Assembly (NCBI GenBank): GCA_003194525.1 | Contig: NBIV01000101.1 | Location: 220,449 to 284,448, forward strand | Origin: Gracilariopsis chorda | Lineage: Eukaryota > Rhodophyta > Florideophyceae > Gracilariales > Gracilariaceae | Reading direction: 5' to 3' | DNA: 64,000 nt | Shown: one piece after another, positions 11,099-20,464 of the stretch | How the letters are laid out: the number at the start of each line of letters is the position of its first letter | Position numbering within the stretch: position 1 is the first letter of the stretch | Translations under genes and position numbers: made by a program | The notes under the pieces: generated by a model | The model's input: the letters and a program-made list of their open reading frames with translations, nothing else | Told to the model about the DNA's origin: nothing | The model's database searches: none

Positions 11099-11450
11099 TG
11101 TAGAAGATCATCGATCCAATAAATATGGGCACGTAGAATGTGTGACAAAGAGGATGTGAAAGGAAATGTATTGTAGATTATCTTTATTGGAATAGAACAT
11201 AATAGTTACAAACCAGTCTCCAGAACGGTATATAGGAGATCCCACTCTAATAAACAAGGTCTATAAAAGACCGCTTGCTTTGGACCAAGCAGGAAGTCTG
11301 AGGCAAGTTGGAACTTTAGAAGTCGACTTCACTCTTGAACTCGGCCAGAACTCTATCCCCAGCCACTTGCAGTCCGTCTACCACACAGTCCTGAACGTAG
11401 TCCATATTCTACATTACTAATACCATACAAAAGTAAGTACCTTTACTGCA
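11099..11450 (+). repeat. 5' LTR of the gypsy element
   Basis: It starts TGTAGAAG and ends TTTACTGCA. The 3' copy starts TGCAG and ends CTGCA, giving matched inverted termini. A TATA box (TATAAAAG) lies at 11262-11269. Similarity to 17980-18331 runs the full length with scattered substitutions, indicating an old insertion. A GTAAGT splice-donor-like site sits at about 11431. Confidence 0.87.
11262..11269 (+). promoter_or_regulatory. TATA box in the gypsy 5' LTR
   Basis: TATAAAAG, preserved in the 3' LTR at 18143-18150. It is the likely core promoter of the element's transcript. Confidence 0.65.
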
Positions 11451-11461
11451 TGCACCACAAG

Positions 11462-11473
11462 TGGTAGCATCGC
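11462..11473 (+). other. Candidate primer-binding site of the gypsy element
   Basis: TGGTAGCATCGC begins with the TGG expected opposite a tRNA CCA end and lies 11 bp after the LTR. This gap is longer than the usual 0-6 bp, so the call is tentative. The tRNA was not identified. Confidence 0.35.
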
Positions 11474-11493
11474 ATTAACTAATTCTATTCTAA

Positions 11494-11979
11494 GTGACGG
11501 GTAAAGAAGATAAATCTCATACTCTACAGGCGAATATCCAACAATTTGAATTACCACCGTCACTTGGAGACAAACCAGAGGACATATATGAAGATGAAGA
11601 TTCAGATTTCGAAGAAATATCAAGAGAAGAAATACCAATACCGAGGAATGATAAAATCAACTACTGCAACTACTGCAATAAGTCGAAATCCGAAGCTACG
11701 TGGGGAGAGCGTAACCGCTCGCAGGCACACTACATATCATTTTCTAAGTCGTTCAACTTTACATTCTTCTGCGAGTACTGCTGGTGCTTGTTTAAGACTA
11801 CCTTTGAATACTACGCGCATTTGCGCACGCTTGAACACATTAACAGTCGCAAACGTGTGGCACAAGTGTATCGTGCCCCACGCAAATCTCAGAAAGCTCA
11901 CCCACTAACCAAAACGATCGGTGCCTTGCCGCCGTTTGGTGTCATCAAGGACATTATCAAATCCTTAAAAAATCATTAA
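11494..11979 (+). CDS. Extra 5' ORF of the gypsy element: C2H2-like zinc-finger protein
   Basis: This is a 161-codon open frame between the LTR and gag, on the element's sense strand. Residues ~20-50 are acidic (EDIYEDEDSDFEEISREE). A NYCNYCNKSK cysteine pair and then FFCEYCWCLFKTTFEYYAHL with a following H form a Cys2...His2 pattern resembling single U1-type fingers. The C-terminus is basic. Standard Ty3/gypsy elements do not carry such an ORF before gag. The first in-frame codon after the upstream stop is GTG and no in-frame ATG begins the conserved part, so translation would need an upstream exon. A GTAAGT at about 11431, TTAACTAAT at about 11476 and CTAAG at 11489-11493 could form a small intron. 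Unlike gag and pol, this frame has no stop, which may indicate constraint or only its shortness. Function is unknown; nucleic-acid binding is inference. Confidence 0.5.
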   Translation: MTGKEDKSHTLQANIQQFELPPSLGDKPEDIYEDEDSDFEEISREEIPIPRNDKINYCNYCNKSKSEATWGERNRSQAHYISFSKSFNFTFFCEYCWCLFKTTFEYYAHLRTLEHINSRKRVAQVYRAPRKSQKAHPLTKTIGALPPFGVIKDIIKSLKNH

Positions 11980-12184
11980 TATTAGACACTTTACACCTGC
12001 ATCTAGTTAAGTAAAAGTTATTCATTCGTGCATTTACACTACTTGACTATCTTGCTATTACAGTACCTAACCACTAGAAAACGATTGCACGGCATACTTA
12101 AATGCTAGGTGCCAACGAATAGAAATCCTTAGTTAGTAGAGTACAATAAGTGTTCCAAGAGCAACCAAATCTTTTAAAAACGAT

Positions 12185-12987
12185 ATGGAAAATGAAATTA
12201 TAGAACTACAGAATAGAGTTAATATTTTAGCTCAACAAATAAATCAGGTATGGCAAGTAAACAATCATTTAAGAACTCTAGTAAATCAAAATAATAATCA
12301 GTCTACTATACTAAAAGAATGAAAACCAGAAAAGTTTTCAAGTAAATATGTAAGGTCTTGGGTACAATCATTGGAAAATATTTTCTCTAACATAAATGAA
12401 GTAGTAAGTGAAGAAAAGGAAATTAAGTATGCTTTAAGCTTTATGAGTGGACAAGCACTAGAATGGCGGGAGCTGATAAATATAAATAATGGAATTAATA
12501 TTAATACCTTTGATGAGTTCCGAAGAAGACTATTAGAATACTTTGAACCCGCAAATAGAGAATTAAATGCGCGAAAAACATTATCAAATTTAAAGCTAAT
12601 GGGAAAGTTCAACTCGGTTAGCTTATATAAAAAGAATTCACTAAATGGTTATTACAAGTTCCAAATATGTCTGTACAAGAACAGCTATTTTGATATAGCA
12701 AGGGATTGAAGCATCACATTCGTATCGAACTTGAAACATCAGAGCCCAACCAATTACAAGAAGCCATGAAGACTGCAGACAGAATGGATACTATTTACAC
12801 ATCCAACAGATTTAATTACGGTCATCATTCATACTGGGGAAAGCAACCAAAACACGATAATATTCAAAAACCAACACCGATGGAAATAGGAAACATTCGA
12901 AAAAATAACAACAGAGGTAATCTTAATAATGAAGAAAGAAGGCAACATATGAAACAGAATTTATGCTTTAAGTGTCATAAACAAGGA
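12185..12987 (+). pseudogene. Gypsy gag (capsid and part of nucleocapsid), broken
   Basis: From ATG 12185 the frame gives a coiled-coil-like N-terminus (MENEIIELQNRVNILAQQIN). A TGA follows near 12320, then a retrotransposon-gag domain (YALSFMSGQALEWRELI...FRRRLLEYFEP). A frameshift near 12635 moves the rest to another frame, where IRIELETSEPNQLQEAM and a basic, asparagine-rich linker (PTPMEIGNIRKNNNRGN) lead into a zinc knuckle beginning LCFKCHKQG. The knuckle is cut by the solo LTR at 12988 and its remainder continues after 13820. It lies downstream of the extra zinc-finger ORF and upstream of protease, as in gypsy elements. Confidence 0.83.
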
Positions 12988-13815
12988 TGTGGTGCAATGC
13001 CCCAAAGGGGAAAAACACCGAAAGACGTTCGGGATCTTCCTCTCACGAGGTGAACCCAGTTGGGTAGAGCCCTCCCAGAGGTGTCACGGCGAAGCCGGTT
13101 TGTAAGACCAGGGACACCTGTCGCGACTCGTGCAGGGAGGTGGGGGCGAAGAATCGGTATCCGCGTGAGCGGGGGTGTGACCTTCAGTAGAGGTATGTTT
13201 CCACATAAGTGGGGGTGTGTGAGCAGATGCGCACACGAGGGCCGCCGATAGCGGGAGGTGCTACCCTAAAAAGGGGAAAAAGGAAGGGCGGAGAGGAGGA
13301 AGGAAGGACGAAGTGGGTCGCGAGAGCGACGAACAGATACGGCAATGCCGGTGGACAGGACTCCCTATACAGGGCGAAACACCAATATGATTGGAACAAT
13401 TATACTCCCAAGGATGGGCTTCTTTAGATGTGCAAGGGGGTTAGATGTCCCGTGGTTTACGGCGTTTCCCTCCAAGGAGGAGTAGAGCACGCGCGCAAGC
13501 GGCAACAACTAGAGCCAATTCCCCAGGTTGGGGTCCCTTGTTGGGGAAGGTTTATTGGTGCGACGGCAGTGCGCCGTCGCACTAAGTACTAGCTTCCCAG
13601 AAATGGGTGTGAAAATAGTAAATAATATTAACTAAAATACTCCACATTTCGTGGCAACATCCACTACTGTGGCCAACCGCCAATTGGACCAAAACCGTGT
13701 CCCACGTGTCCATACCCACCATTGTGGGGCGTAGTTCATATACACACTACACAACCGATAATATCGGGAAAACGATCAAGTACCTAGAATCCCTCCCTGA
13801 GGGCGTTGCACTTCA
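12988..13815. mobile_element. Hairpin-rich solo LTR with 5-bp target duplication, copy 2
   Basis: The insert begins TGTGGTGCAA and ends TTGCACTTCA (TG...CA with inverted termini). It is flanked by AAGGA at 12983-12987 and 13816-13820, a perfect 5-bp duplication, so a complete 828-bp LTR-like unit entered the gypsy gag. It is the inverted relative of 8504-9437. It carries at least a dozen short stem-loops: CCCC-AAA-GGGG (13000-13010), CCTC-TCAC-GAGG, CGGC-GAA-GCCG, CCGC-GTGA-GCGG, TCGC-GAGA-GCGA (13318-13329), CGGC-AAT-GCCG, CCCT-ATAC-AGGG, CCCC-AGGTT-GGGG, and a 10-bp stem GTGCGACGGC/GCCGTCGCAC (13558-13582). No ORF of note. The parent element is not in the window. Confidence 0.83.
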
Positions 13816-13820
13816 AAGGA

Positions 13821-14480
13821 TGTCGTCCTTGGAAACATAGGATGAACTATAACCCAAAAAACTAAACAATCCGGGTTCGGAGAAGACAGCCAGCACCAAA
13901 TCCGTCACAAATGTACAATACCAAAAAACAGAAAAAGACAAAAACAATAGAAAACGTTTACGAAATGGAAAACTCAATACCATTTCGTTATGTGCATTAA
14001 ATAATAAACCAACGAAGAATAATCTTGTAGTCTTCAAAGGAGAATGTATAACATTGGATAAGATTGAAACTTGTAACATCTTAATAGATAGTGGTTGTGA
14101 GGAGGTTTGTACCTCAAAGAAATATGCTGATCAGCTTAAACTAAAATGAAAAACAAGTAATATTAGAGCAGGATTATGGGATAGAACATTAATCACAGTG
14201 GACCTGTGTTTAGACGTTCTATTCATCAAAATTGGAGAAACTAAGTTTAACATAAATCCTTTCATAGTGGATTTGATAGGATATGATGTTATTCTGGGAA
14301 AATCTTGGCTACAATAGTACAATCCACATATAAACTGGAAAACAAATTCAATACTTATTCATATTGATAGAAAGAACTTTATTCTCGACGCAGAACCTGT
14401 CAAAGGACAGTGCTCCCAAGTTCAACTTCTGCTAAGTAAGAGACAGTTTGCTAAACTCGTACGGAGACAAAAGAGTAAAA
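13821..14480 (+). pseudogene. Gypsy gag-pol junction with aspartic protease
   Basis: After the solo LTR the reading resumes with the rest of the nucleocapsid and a lysine/asparagine-rich linker. It then reaches a retropepsin-like active site, CNILIDSGCEEVCTSKKYADQL, with D-S-G codons at 14087-14095. The frame runs into stops (for example TGA near 14145 and TAG near 14316). A DVILGKSWLQ-like stretch before the second stop matches the end of gypsy proteases. Confidence 0.75.
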
Positions 14481-14488
14481 TATACCTT

Positions 14489-16100
14489 ATGTTAATACAA
14501 CCAAAAAGTAAAACGGGTAATACAAAGAAAGACAAAGTTGACCTAGACCCAAAAGATGATGAACTAGTAAAACTCTTAAAAGAATACCATGATGTATTCT
14601 CAGATGATTTACCAAAGGGATTACTACCCATAATAAAAATAGAAATGAAAATTGTACTAAAAGAGGATGCTACACTTAAGATGGGACCAGTGTACGAACT
14701 ATCTCGTGCAGAACTAGAAGAGATGAGAAATCAACTGGATCACTTATTAAGTCATGAATTTATAAGACCAAGTATTAGCCCATGGAGAAGCCCAGTTCTT
14801 TTCACAAGAAAACAAGGATGTCTCACTTCGAATGTGCGTGGACTATAAAGCAATAAACAAAAAAACAATAAAAAACAATGTACCACTTCCCCGAATGGAC
14901 GAGATTTGGGATCAACTAGGACATGCGAAGTACTTTACTACAATCGATTTGAGATCAGGATATAACCAAATCTGAAAAAGAGAAGAGGATATAACTAAAA
15001 CTGCATTTCGTACAATATACTGCCATTTCGAATATCTTGTCACACCTTCTGGACTAAGTACTGCTCCTGGTTACTTTCAAACATTAATTAACAATAGTTT
15101 TAGACCATTTTTAGACAAGTTCGTAATGGTCTACCTCGATGACATTTTAATTTACAGCACAACAAAGGAAAACCACTTAAAACAAATAAAACTTGTGCTA
15201 TATATACTTAGAAAAGAAAACCTTTATCGTAAATCATCTAAATGCCACTTCATGAAAGAGGAAGTAGAATATCTGGGTCATTTAATAACGACAGAAGGAA
15301 TTAAAGTTGATAAAAAGAAGATTGAAGCAATAACCAAATGGCCAATACCAAAAACAGTCACAGATGTCCAAAGCTTCCTAGGTATCTGCAATTACTACAG
15401 GACGTTTGTTAAAGACTTTGCAAAAATAGCTAATCCTTTACCAGAACTTACAAAACAGAAAAATTATTTTATGTGGAAAAATGATCAACAAAAGGCATTT
15501 GATATACTGAAAAATAAACAAATAAGTGCAGCTATACTGAAATGTGCAGATCCTGCGCTTCCATATGAAGTAACAACAGATGCCTCCTCCCCGGTTTTAG
15601 GAGCAGTTCTATCTCAGAAAGACAAGAAATGGAAAAGACCAATAGCATACGCTTCTAAGCAACTTAACGAAGTAGAACAGAACTACTCTATAGGAGAAAG
15701 AGAACTGCTAGCTATCGTATTTGCACTGAAAACATGGAGATCATATTTACATGGTTCTAAGTTTAAAATTCTAACTGACCATCATCCGCTTAAGTATTTA
15801 GAAACACAAAAGACGTTATCAAGAAAACAAGCAAGATGGGTTGAGTTCATGCAAGAGTTTGATTATACAATTTCACACATAAAAAGAAAAGAGAACAAAG
15901 TGGTTGATGCGCTCTCAAGAAAGAATATGGAAGTTCATAAAACCTCGTCTAGCATCATTAAGTCACTCTTAAATATGACAACAATAAAAAAATCCGATGA
16001 TACTTTAACAGAACTGGAAAAAGGATACGGGAGCAGCTTACACTTCTCACAGATACTTGAACATCCGAAAGAACCATACAAACGTATGGGAAAACGATAG
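14489..16100 (+). pseudogene. Gypsy reverse transcriptase and RNase H
   Basis: The RT starts with LLKEYHDVFSDDLPKGL and FIRPSISPWRSPVLF. A frameshift near 14815 and a TGA near 14976 interrupt it. From 15126 a 324-codon frame is open and begins at the catalytic MVYLDDILIYS (the YLDD aspartates at 15138-15143). It continues through YLGHLITTEGIKVDKKKIEAI and LGICNYYRTFVKDFA into RNase H (TTDASSPVLGAVLSQ, IGERELLAIVFALKTWRSYL, LTDHHPLKYL) and VDALSRK. This sequence of motifs is standard for Ty3/gypsy. The active-site residues survive, so the loss of function comes from the breaks upstream and in integrase. Confidence 0.9.
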
Positions 16101-16169
16101 TACTTTGAAAATCGCTTATGTGTACCAGAAGGAACAATACAAAGGACCATTCTTCAGGACAATCATTGC

Positions 16170-17284
16170 TCACTACAAAGAGGACATGGGTCTTATAAAA
16201 AAACCCTTTTAATAATCAGATAAAAATACTTTTGGGATACAAGGAAAGCGATTTAAAGAGATTTATATCTGTGTGTGAAAAATGTCAAAAGGCAAAATCA
16301 ATGAACAAGGCTATGCAAGGACTAATACAAATATTTCCACGTCTTGCACGAAAATGGGAAGTGATCTCAATGGACTTTATATTTCACTTACCAAAATGCA
16401 AAGAATATACTGGAATAATGGCTATTGTGGACAAACTCTCCAAAAGAGTACATTTCATTCCACTCGATGAAAATAATAAGGCACCAGACATAGCCAACAT
16501 ATTCTACAAAGAAGTATATTGACATCATGGACTTCCAAGGGTCATCATATCAGATAGAGATAAGCGAGTTACAAGTATATTCTGGGATACCTTGATGAAA
16601 CTTCTTAACATAAAACTAAACCTATGAACTTCATTCCATCCTAAAACTGATGGATAAACAGAAGGTATGTTTAGAAAATTAAAAGAAATGATACGATGCT
16701 ATGTATACCACACTCATAAAGACTCGGAAAAGTACTTACCAGGTCTCGAATTTGTCTACAATAATCACGTAAATAGTACAACAACATTTACTCCATTCTT
16801 CTTAGAATATGGACCACACACAATCACAATAAACGATATTCTGGACAATGGTGAACGTAAAGAACAAACTGATATATCAAAGAAGTTTCTTAAAGAAATG
16901 AAGAAAGCAAACGAGATTGTAAAATATGCAATTGAAGTAGCAAGTATAAGAGATGCAGACAATGGTAATCGTAGAATAAAAGATATACATTTTCGCATCG
17001 GAGACTAAGTACTGTTATCTACAAAGAATGTGATGATACCTAAAGCCCGATCAAGAAAGTTTACACCAAAGTTTATAGGACCGTTCAAAATCCTATCTTA
17101 TAATAAATTACACACCTCCTACAAACTTGAACTTCCACAAGAATATAACTTAGTACATCACACTTTCCACATATCATTACTAAAAGAGGTTTGCAGTAGT
17201 TCTAACAGCAAGAAGAATATGGATATTCAAACATTCGTACCGAAGAAAACACATCTACATCCTACACTACGGGACACAGATTAA
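16170..17284 (+). pseudogene. Gypsy integrase
   Basis: A zinc-binding end (FISVCEKCQKAKS) precedes the core: WEVISMDFIFHLPK holds the first catalytic Asp, and IMAIVDKLSKRVHFIPL and VIISDRDKRV hold the second. The expected TDGQTE-like stretch is present with a stop in it near 16656, and further stops lie near 16520 and 16626. The C-terminal part (17030-17284) reads PKFIGPFKILSYN and HHTFHISLLKE, the usual gypsy integrase tail. I looked for a chromodomain after it and could not confirm one. Confidence 0.85.
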
Positions 17285-17979
17285 TAAACGATGAAGTACA
17301 ATACCTTCTACGCATATGCCATGAAGAATCAGAAGACATATGGCTCAAGGAATATGATACACGTATCACGACAAAGGTACTAGATACTTTCGAAGTCAAA
17401 ACTTGAAGTACTATAAAAGAAAAAAGTACACTTGCATACCTACTTAACTCAGCTTGGGCTTCAAAGAAACTAGTAAGCTTATCATCACAATCATACTATG
17501 AATATATAGGATGTTCAGGAGTACAGACTTTTATGGATCTCAGGGAACTATATGAAGAATCATTTACGACCAAAACTACAAGATCGTTATAGACAAAAAT
17601 TCACCCTTTACGAAATGATTCACATATGCCTAGCATATAAACAAATTAAAGGATTCTTATTTAATTAGAAAGATAAAAACAAGCTTCTTGCATTGATTGA
17701 AAGTTATAATTCTATACTTACCGGATTTCTAAACGAAGAATTTCTTGTTCATTTCTACTATCCGATATTTGGAATGTATGGCCATCTACCAAAACAAGGA
17801 AACTATGTAACGATAATTGAAAATTTTATGTCAAAAATAGAAAGGTATGAAACAGTGTTCATCAATATTAAACAGGATGACAGGAATCCTCATTTTATTT
17901 ATCAAAAAACGAGAAATTTACCCTTTAAGAACATCATATGATTTGAGGACAAATCAAAAAGAAAGAAGAGATGAGAAAT
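17285..17979 (+). other. Extra 3' ORF region of the gypsy element (unknown protein)
   Basis: Between integrase and the 3' LTR a frame from about 17550 to 17941 reads MKNHLRPKLQDRYRQ..., has one TAG near 17667, then continues with LLALIESYNSILTGFLNEEF and YYPIFGMYGHLPKQGNYV for about 130 residues. I recognise no domain. It is not an envelope-like protein: I see no signal peptide or transmembrane helix. The AT-rich composition matches the element. The stretch ends in the purine tract before the LTR. Confidence 0.45.
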
Positions 17980-18331
17980 TGCAGAAGATCATTGATCCAA
18001 TAAATTTGGACACGTAGAATGTGTGACAAGGAAGATGTGAAAGGAAATGTATTGTAGATTATGTCTATTGGAATGGAACATAGTAGTTACAAACTATTCT
18101 AAAGAACGGTAGAGAGGAGACCCCAGTTTAATGAAGAAGGTCTATAAAAGACGGCTTGCTTTGGACGAAGCAGGAATTCTGAGGCAAGTTGGAACTTTAG
18201 AAGTAGACTTCACTCACGAACTCAGCCAGAACTCTGTCCCCAGCCACTTTCAGTCCGTTTACCACACAGTCCTGACCGTAGTCCATATTCTACACTATTA
18301 ATTTCATACAAAAGTAAGTACCTCTACTGCA
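17980..18331 (+). repeat. 3' LTR of the gypsy element
   Basis: 352 bp, starts TGCAG and ends CTGCA, TATA box at 18143-18150. Divergence from the 5' LTR is visible throughout. Confidence 0.87.
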
Positions 18332-18632
18332 TGAACTACCAAATGGGTACGCATGAATATCAACCCTAGATCTATTAGAAGTCTGAACATGGCCACGTTT
18401 ATTACAACTCTCATGGACGGAACTAGTTCTATCTGCTACCTAGAATTGTTCCAGTTGTTCTGTTTCAAAAATGTTATATATATGGCATGTTTGGAGCAGA
18501 AGAGGTTCATATTTGCGTCTTGGGCTGTTCGCATCGTTTACAAAGCGTTAGATCGAGCGAGCACAAATACGGGTCATATTAAAACCAGCAACTCGGAATA
18601 ACTACGTCCGTTTGGAGATTAAAAGATTGTTT

Positions 18633-20065
18633 TTAAGGTTTCCCATATCGTCCTGATAAGTTCCATGAAACAAACCAGCAGAATGTCACATTGAAGCTCA
18701 TGGGTGATCGAGAACAACCTGCATTGCGTACAACATATGAACGGTTTTTGACCGACTTCTTCGTTCTTGGCTCAGTATTATTCTGATGGTATAGGCCCAT
18801 GCAGGTTCTGAAGCATACCAAGTTCGGAAACCAATCGTATAATGCTCGTAAGTTCACTACTCGCGCAATACTTTCGCAACTTTTATGGCACGCAAGCTGC
18901 GTTTCATAGCCCCGATGGTGTTTTCCTTGCTGTTGAGAGCCTTCATTGCATCTCGAAGAACGGGACTGCAAGCTTCTTCGTCAGAAGAATCATAATCGTT
19001 GTGAGAAGCTGAAGCACTCTTCACGTATTGCTTCTGAGACACATTTGCAGATCCTGAGACGCTCAGAAGCTATTTACGACGCAACGGGGCTCTCCGTTGT
19101 TTCGTGCCGACCGGCATTCGTCTCTTCCTTTCGAATCTAAGATTGTCTTCTGCATTAGAAACAGGAACTTCGCGGAGCTCTCCACCATTCTTATACACTC
19201 CATTGAAACCATTTCTGTGCACGTCACGCAAATCAATGGCTTAAATTAAATCGGTAGTAGCAGCGGCTCGGTCACACTTCGCATCAATGCCTTCAGTGTC
19301 CTTAGCGACAGAAGCCTGCCTTTCACCTTCGTTTATAGGTGCTTCCAGTACATTTTCTGTATTTGAATTGCCCGAACAACCTGGGTTGTTGATGCTGATC
19401 TCATTCAAATCAATTCCTTCTCCACTGCCATGCAAATAATTGCTAGCAACGCTTACCTTTCTGTCGCCAGTCTTTGTCACCCTTTTGTTGACTTTCGCAG
19501 ATTCTTCCACAGCCTTGTTATCTCTCTGTATGGATTCCTTGATGAAATCATCCAGTACCTACCTCCGTTGTGCTGCCTTCAACACATGATACTTTTCGAG
19601 CAGCGATTCCTTGAGATGCGAAAGAGGTTTCGCAAACTCACCCTTCACTGACGAGTGTTTGTGAATTCTGCGGTTGATTTTTATGCGTTGCTATACGAAT
19701 ATGCAAATGTCATCTTTCACAAAGTTTCCCATCTCTGTGTATATTGGGAAGTCATCCTCCATTTCCTCCAAAGATCGTCCCAGCAACGTCTGATACATGC
19801 AGTTGAAGAGTGTACGCGTGGATACTGCCCCGCCTTTCGCCTCTCCGGGGCTGATGAAATACTTGATCTCTTTCTTGAAAGCAACGGTTGGAATCCTGGG
19901 AGACGATGGAGGAACGATAACGGGGTCAGACGATCCACATTCGTTTTGCGGAATTGTGGCACTCGGATCGCAGCTGCTGTGCGCGCTATTAGATTCATTG
20001 CGGCTCTGACTCAACATTCGATTTCGAATACTGCTTTGCATATTATTGGAGTGCACTGTCCGCAA
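18633..20065 (-). pseudogene. Unrecognised minus-strand coding-like region with stops
   Basis: On the minus strand one frame from 20065 to 19241 is open apart from two TAG codons (near 19695 and 19560). It has protein-like composition: a serine-rich start, then KKEIKYFISPGEAKGG, YQTLLGRSLEEMEDDFPIY, LKESLLEKYHVLKAAQ and NEISINNPGCSGNSNTENV. Further coding-like pieces follow in other frames (VHRNGFNGVYKNGGELREVP near 19200; SSDEEACSPVLRDAMKAL near 18960). I recognise no family. It could be a spliced host gene whose introns I cannot place, a pseudogene, or the remnant of a mobile element. Confidence 0.3.
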
Positions 20066-20464
20066 CGATACGTTGGTGTTGGGTTCTCGAAGCCATACCT
20101 TTGCGATTTCAGGAGATATATGGAATGGAGATCAGAGTCGTTTGCTTCGGTTAGCGATTAGTTCATTTTTGGCTGTTTAGTAGGCAACATATACATGTCA
20201 GAGAAACTAAATCTAGTTTATGAACACGTTAACCGATTGAGATAGAGCAATTTGTCAAGGGGGAGAGCGTTTCAGTATTCTTTGTCAGTTTCTTTCATGG
20301 CGAGTTCTAAAATGACATATTCTCGACAGTTTCAATGTGGTTAACTTACGCTGGTTTCATCTATTCTGTAGAGCACAGGCAGGAAACTGCGGGCGTGATA
20401 GAAACGAGGCTGTTGCGCTCTGCTATACGGGTAGAGGAAGTAGATGGCTCTAAATTGAGAGGAA

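Larger units (their letters stand above)
11099..18331 (+). mobile_element. Ty3/gypsy LTR retrotransposon (degenerate, 7.2 kb) with two extra ORFs
   Basis: Two 352-bp direct repeats (11099-11450, 17980-18331) flank an interior in the order zinc-finger ORF, gag, protease, RT, RNase H, integrase, extra ORF. Having integrase last is diagnostic of Ty3/gypsy. A purine tract (AAAAAGAAAGAAGAG) lies just before the 3' LTR. A hairpin-rich solo LTR (12988-13815) has landed in the gag zinc knuckle. Frameshifts and stops occur in gag, RT and integrase, so the copy is dead. The base composition is clearly more AT-rich than the copia elements. I saw no 5-bp target duplication: left flank AAATG, right flank TGAAC. 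Confidence 0.9.

Noticed and set aside
12988-13815. Hammerhead ribozyme (retrozyme-type LTR) in the hairpin-rich repeat
   Set aside because: I found no CTGATGA/GAAA catalytic core in either copy or orientation.
15935-16173. Minus-strand ORFs over the gypsy RNase H region and similar overlaps
   Set aside because: They are antisense shadows of recognised coding sequence.
17285-17440. Chromodomain after the gypsy integrase
   Set aside because: The residues following HISLLKE show no clear aromatic cage or WKGY-type motif, and the frame is broken.
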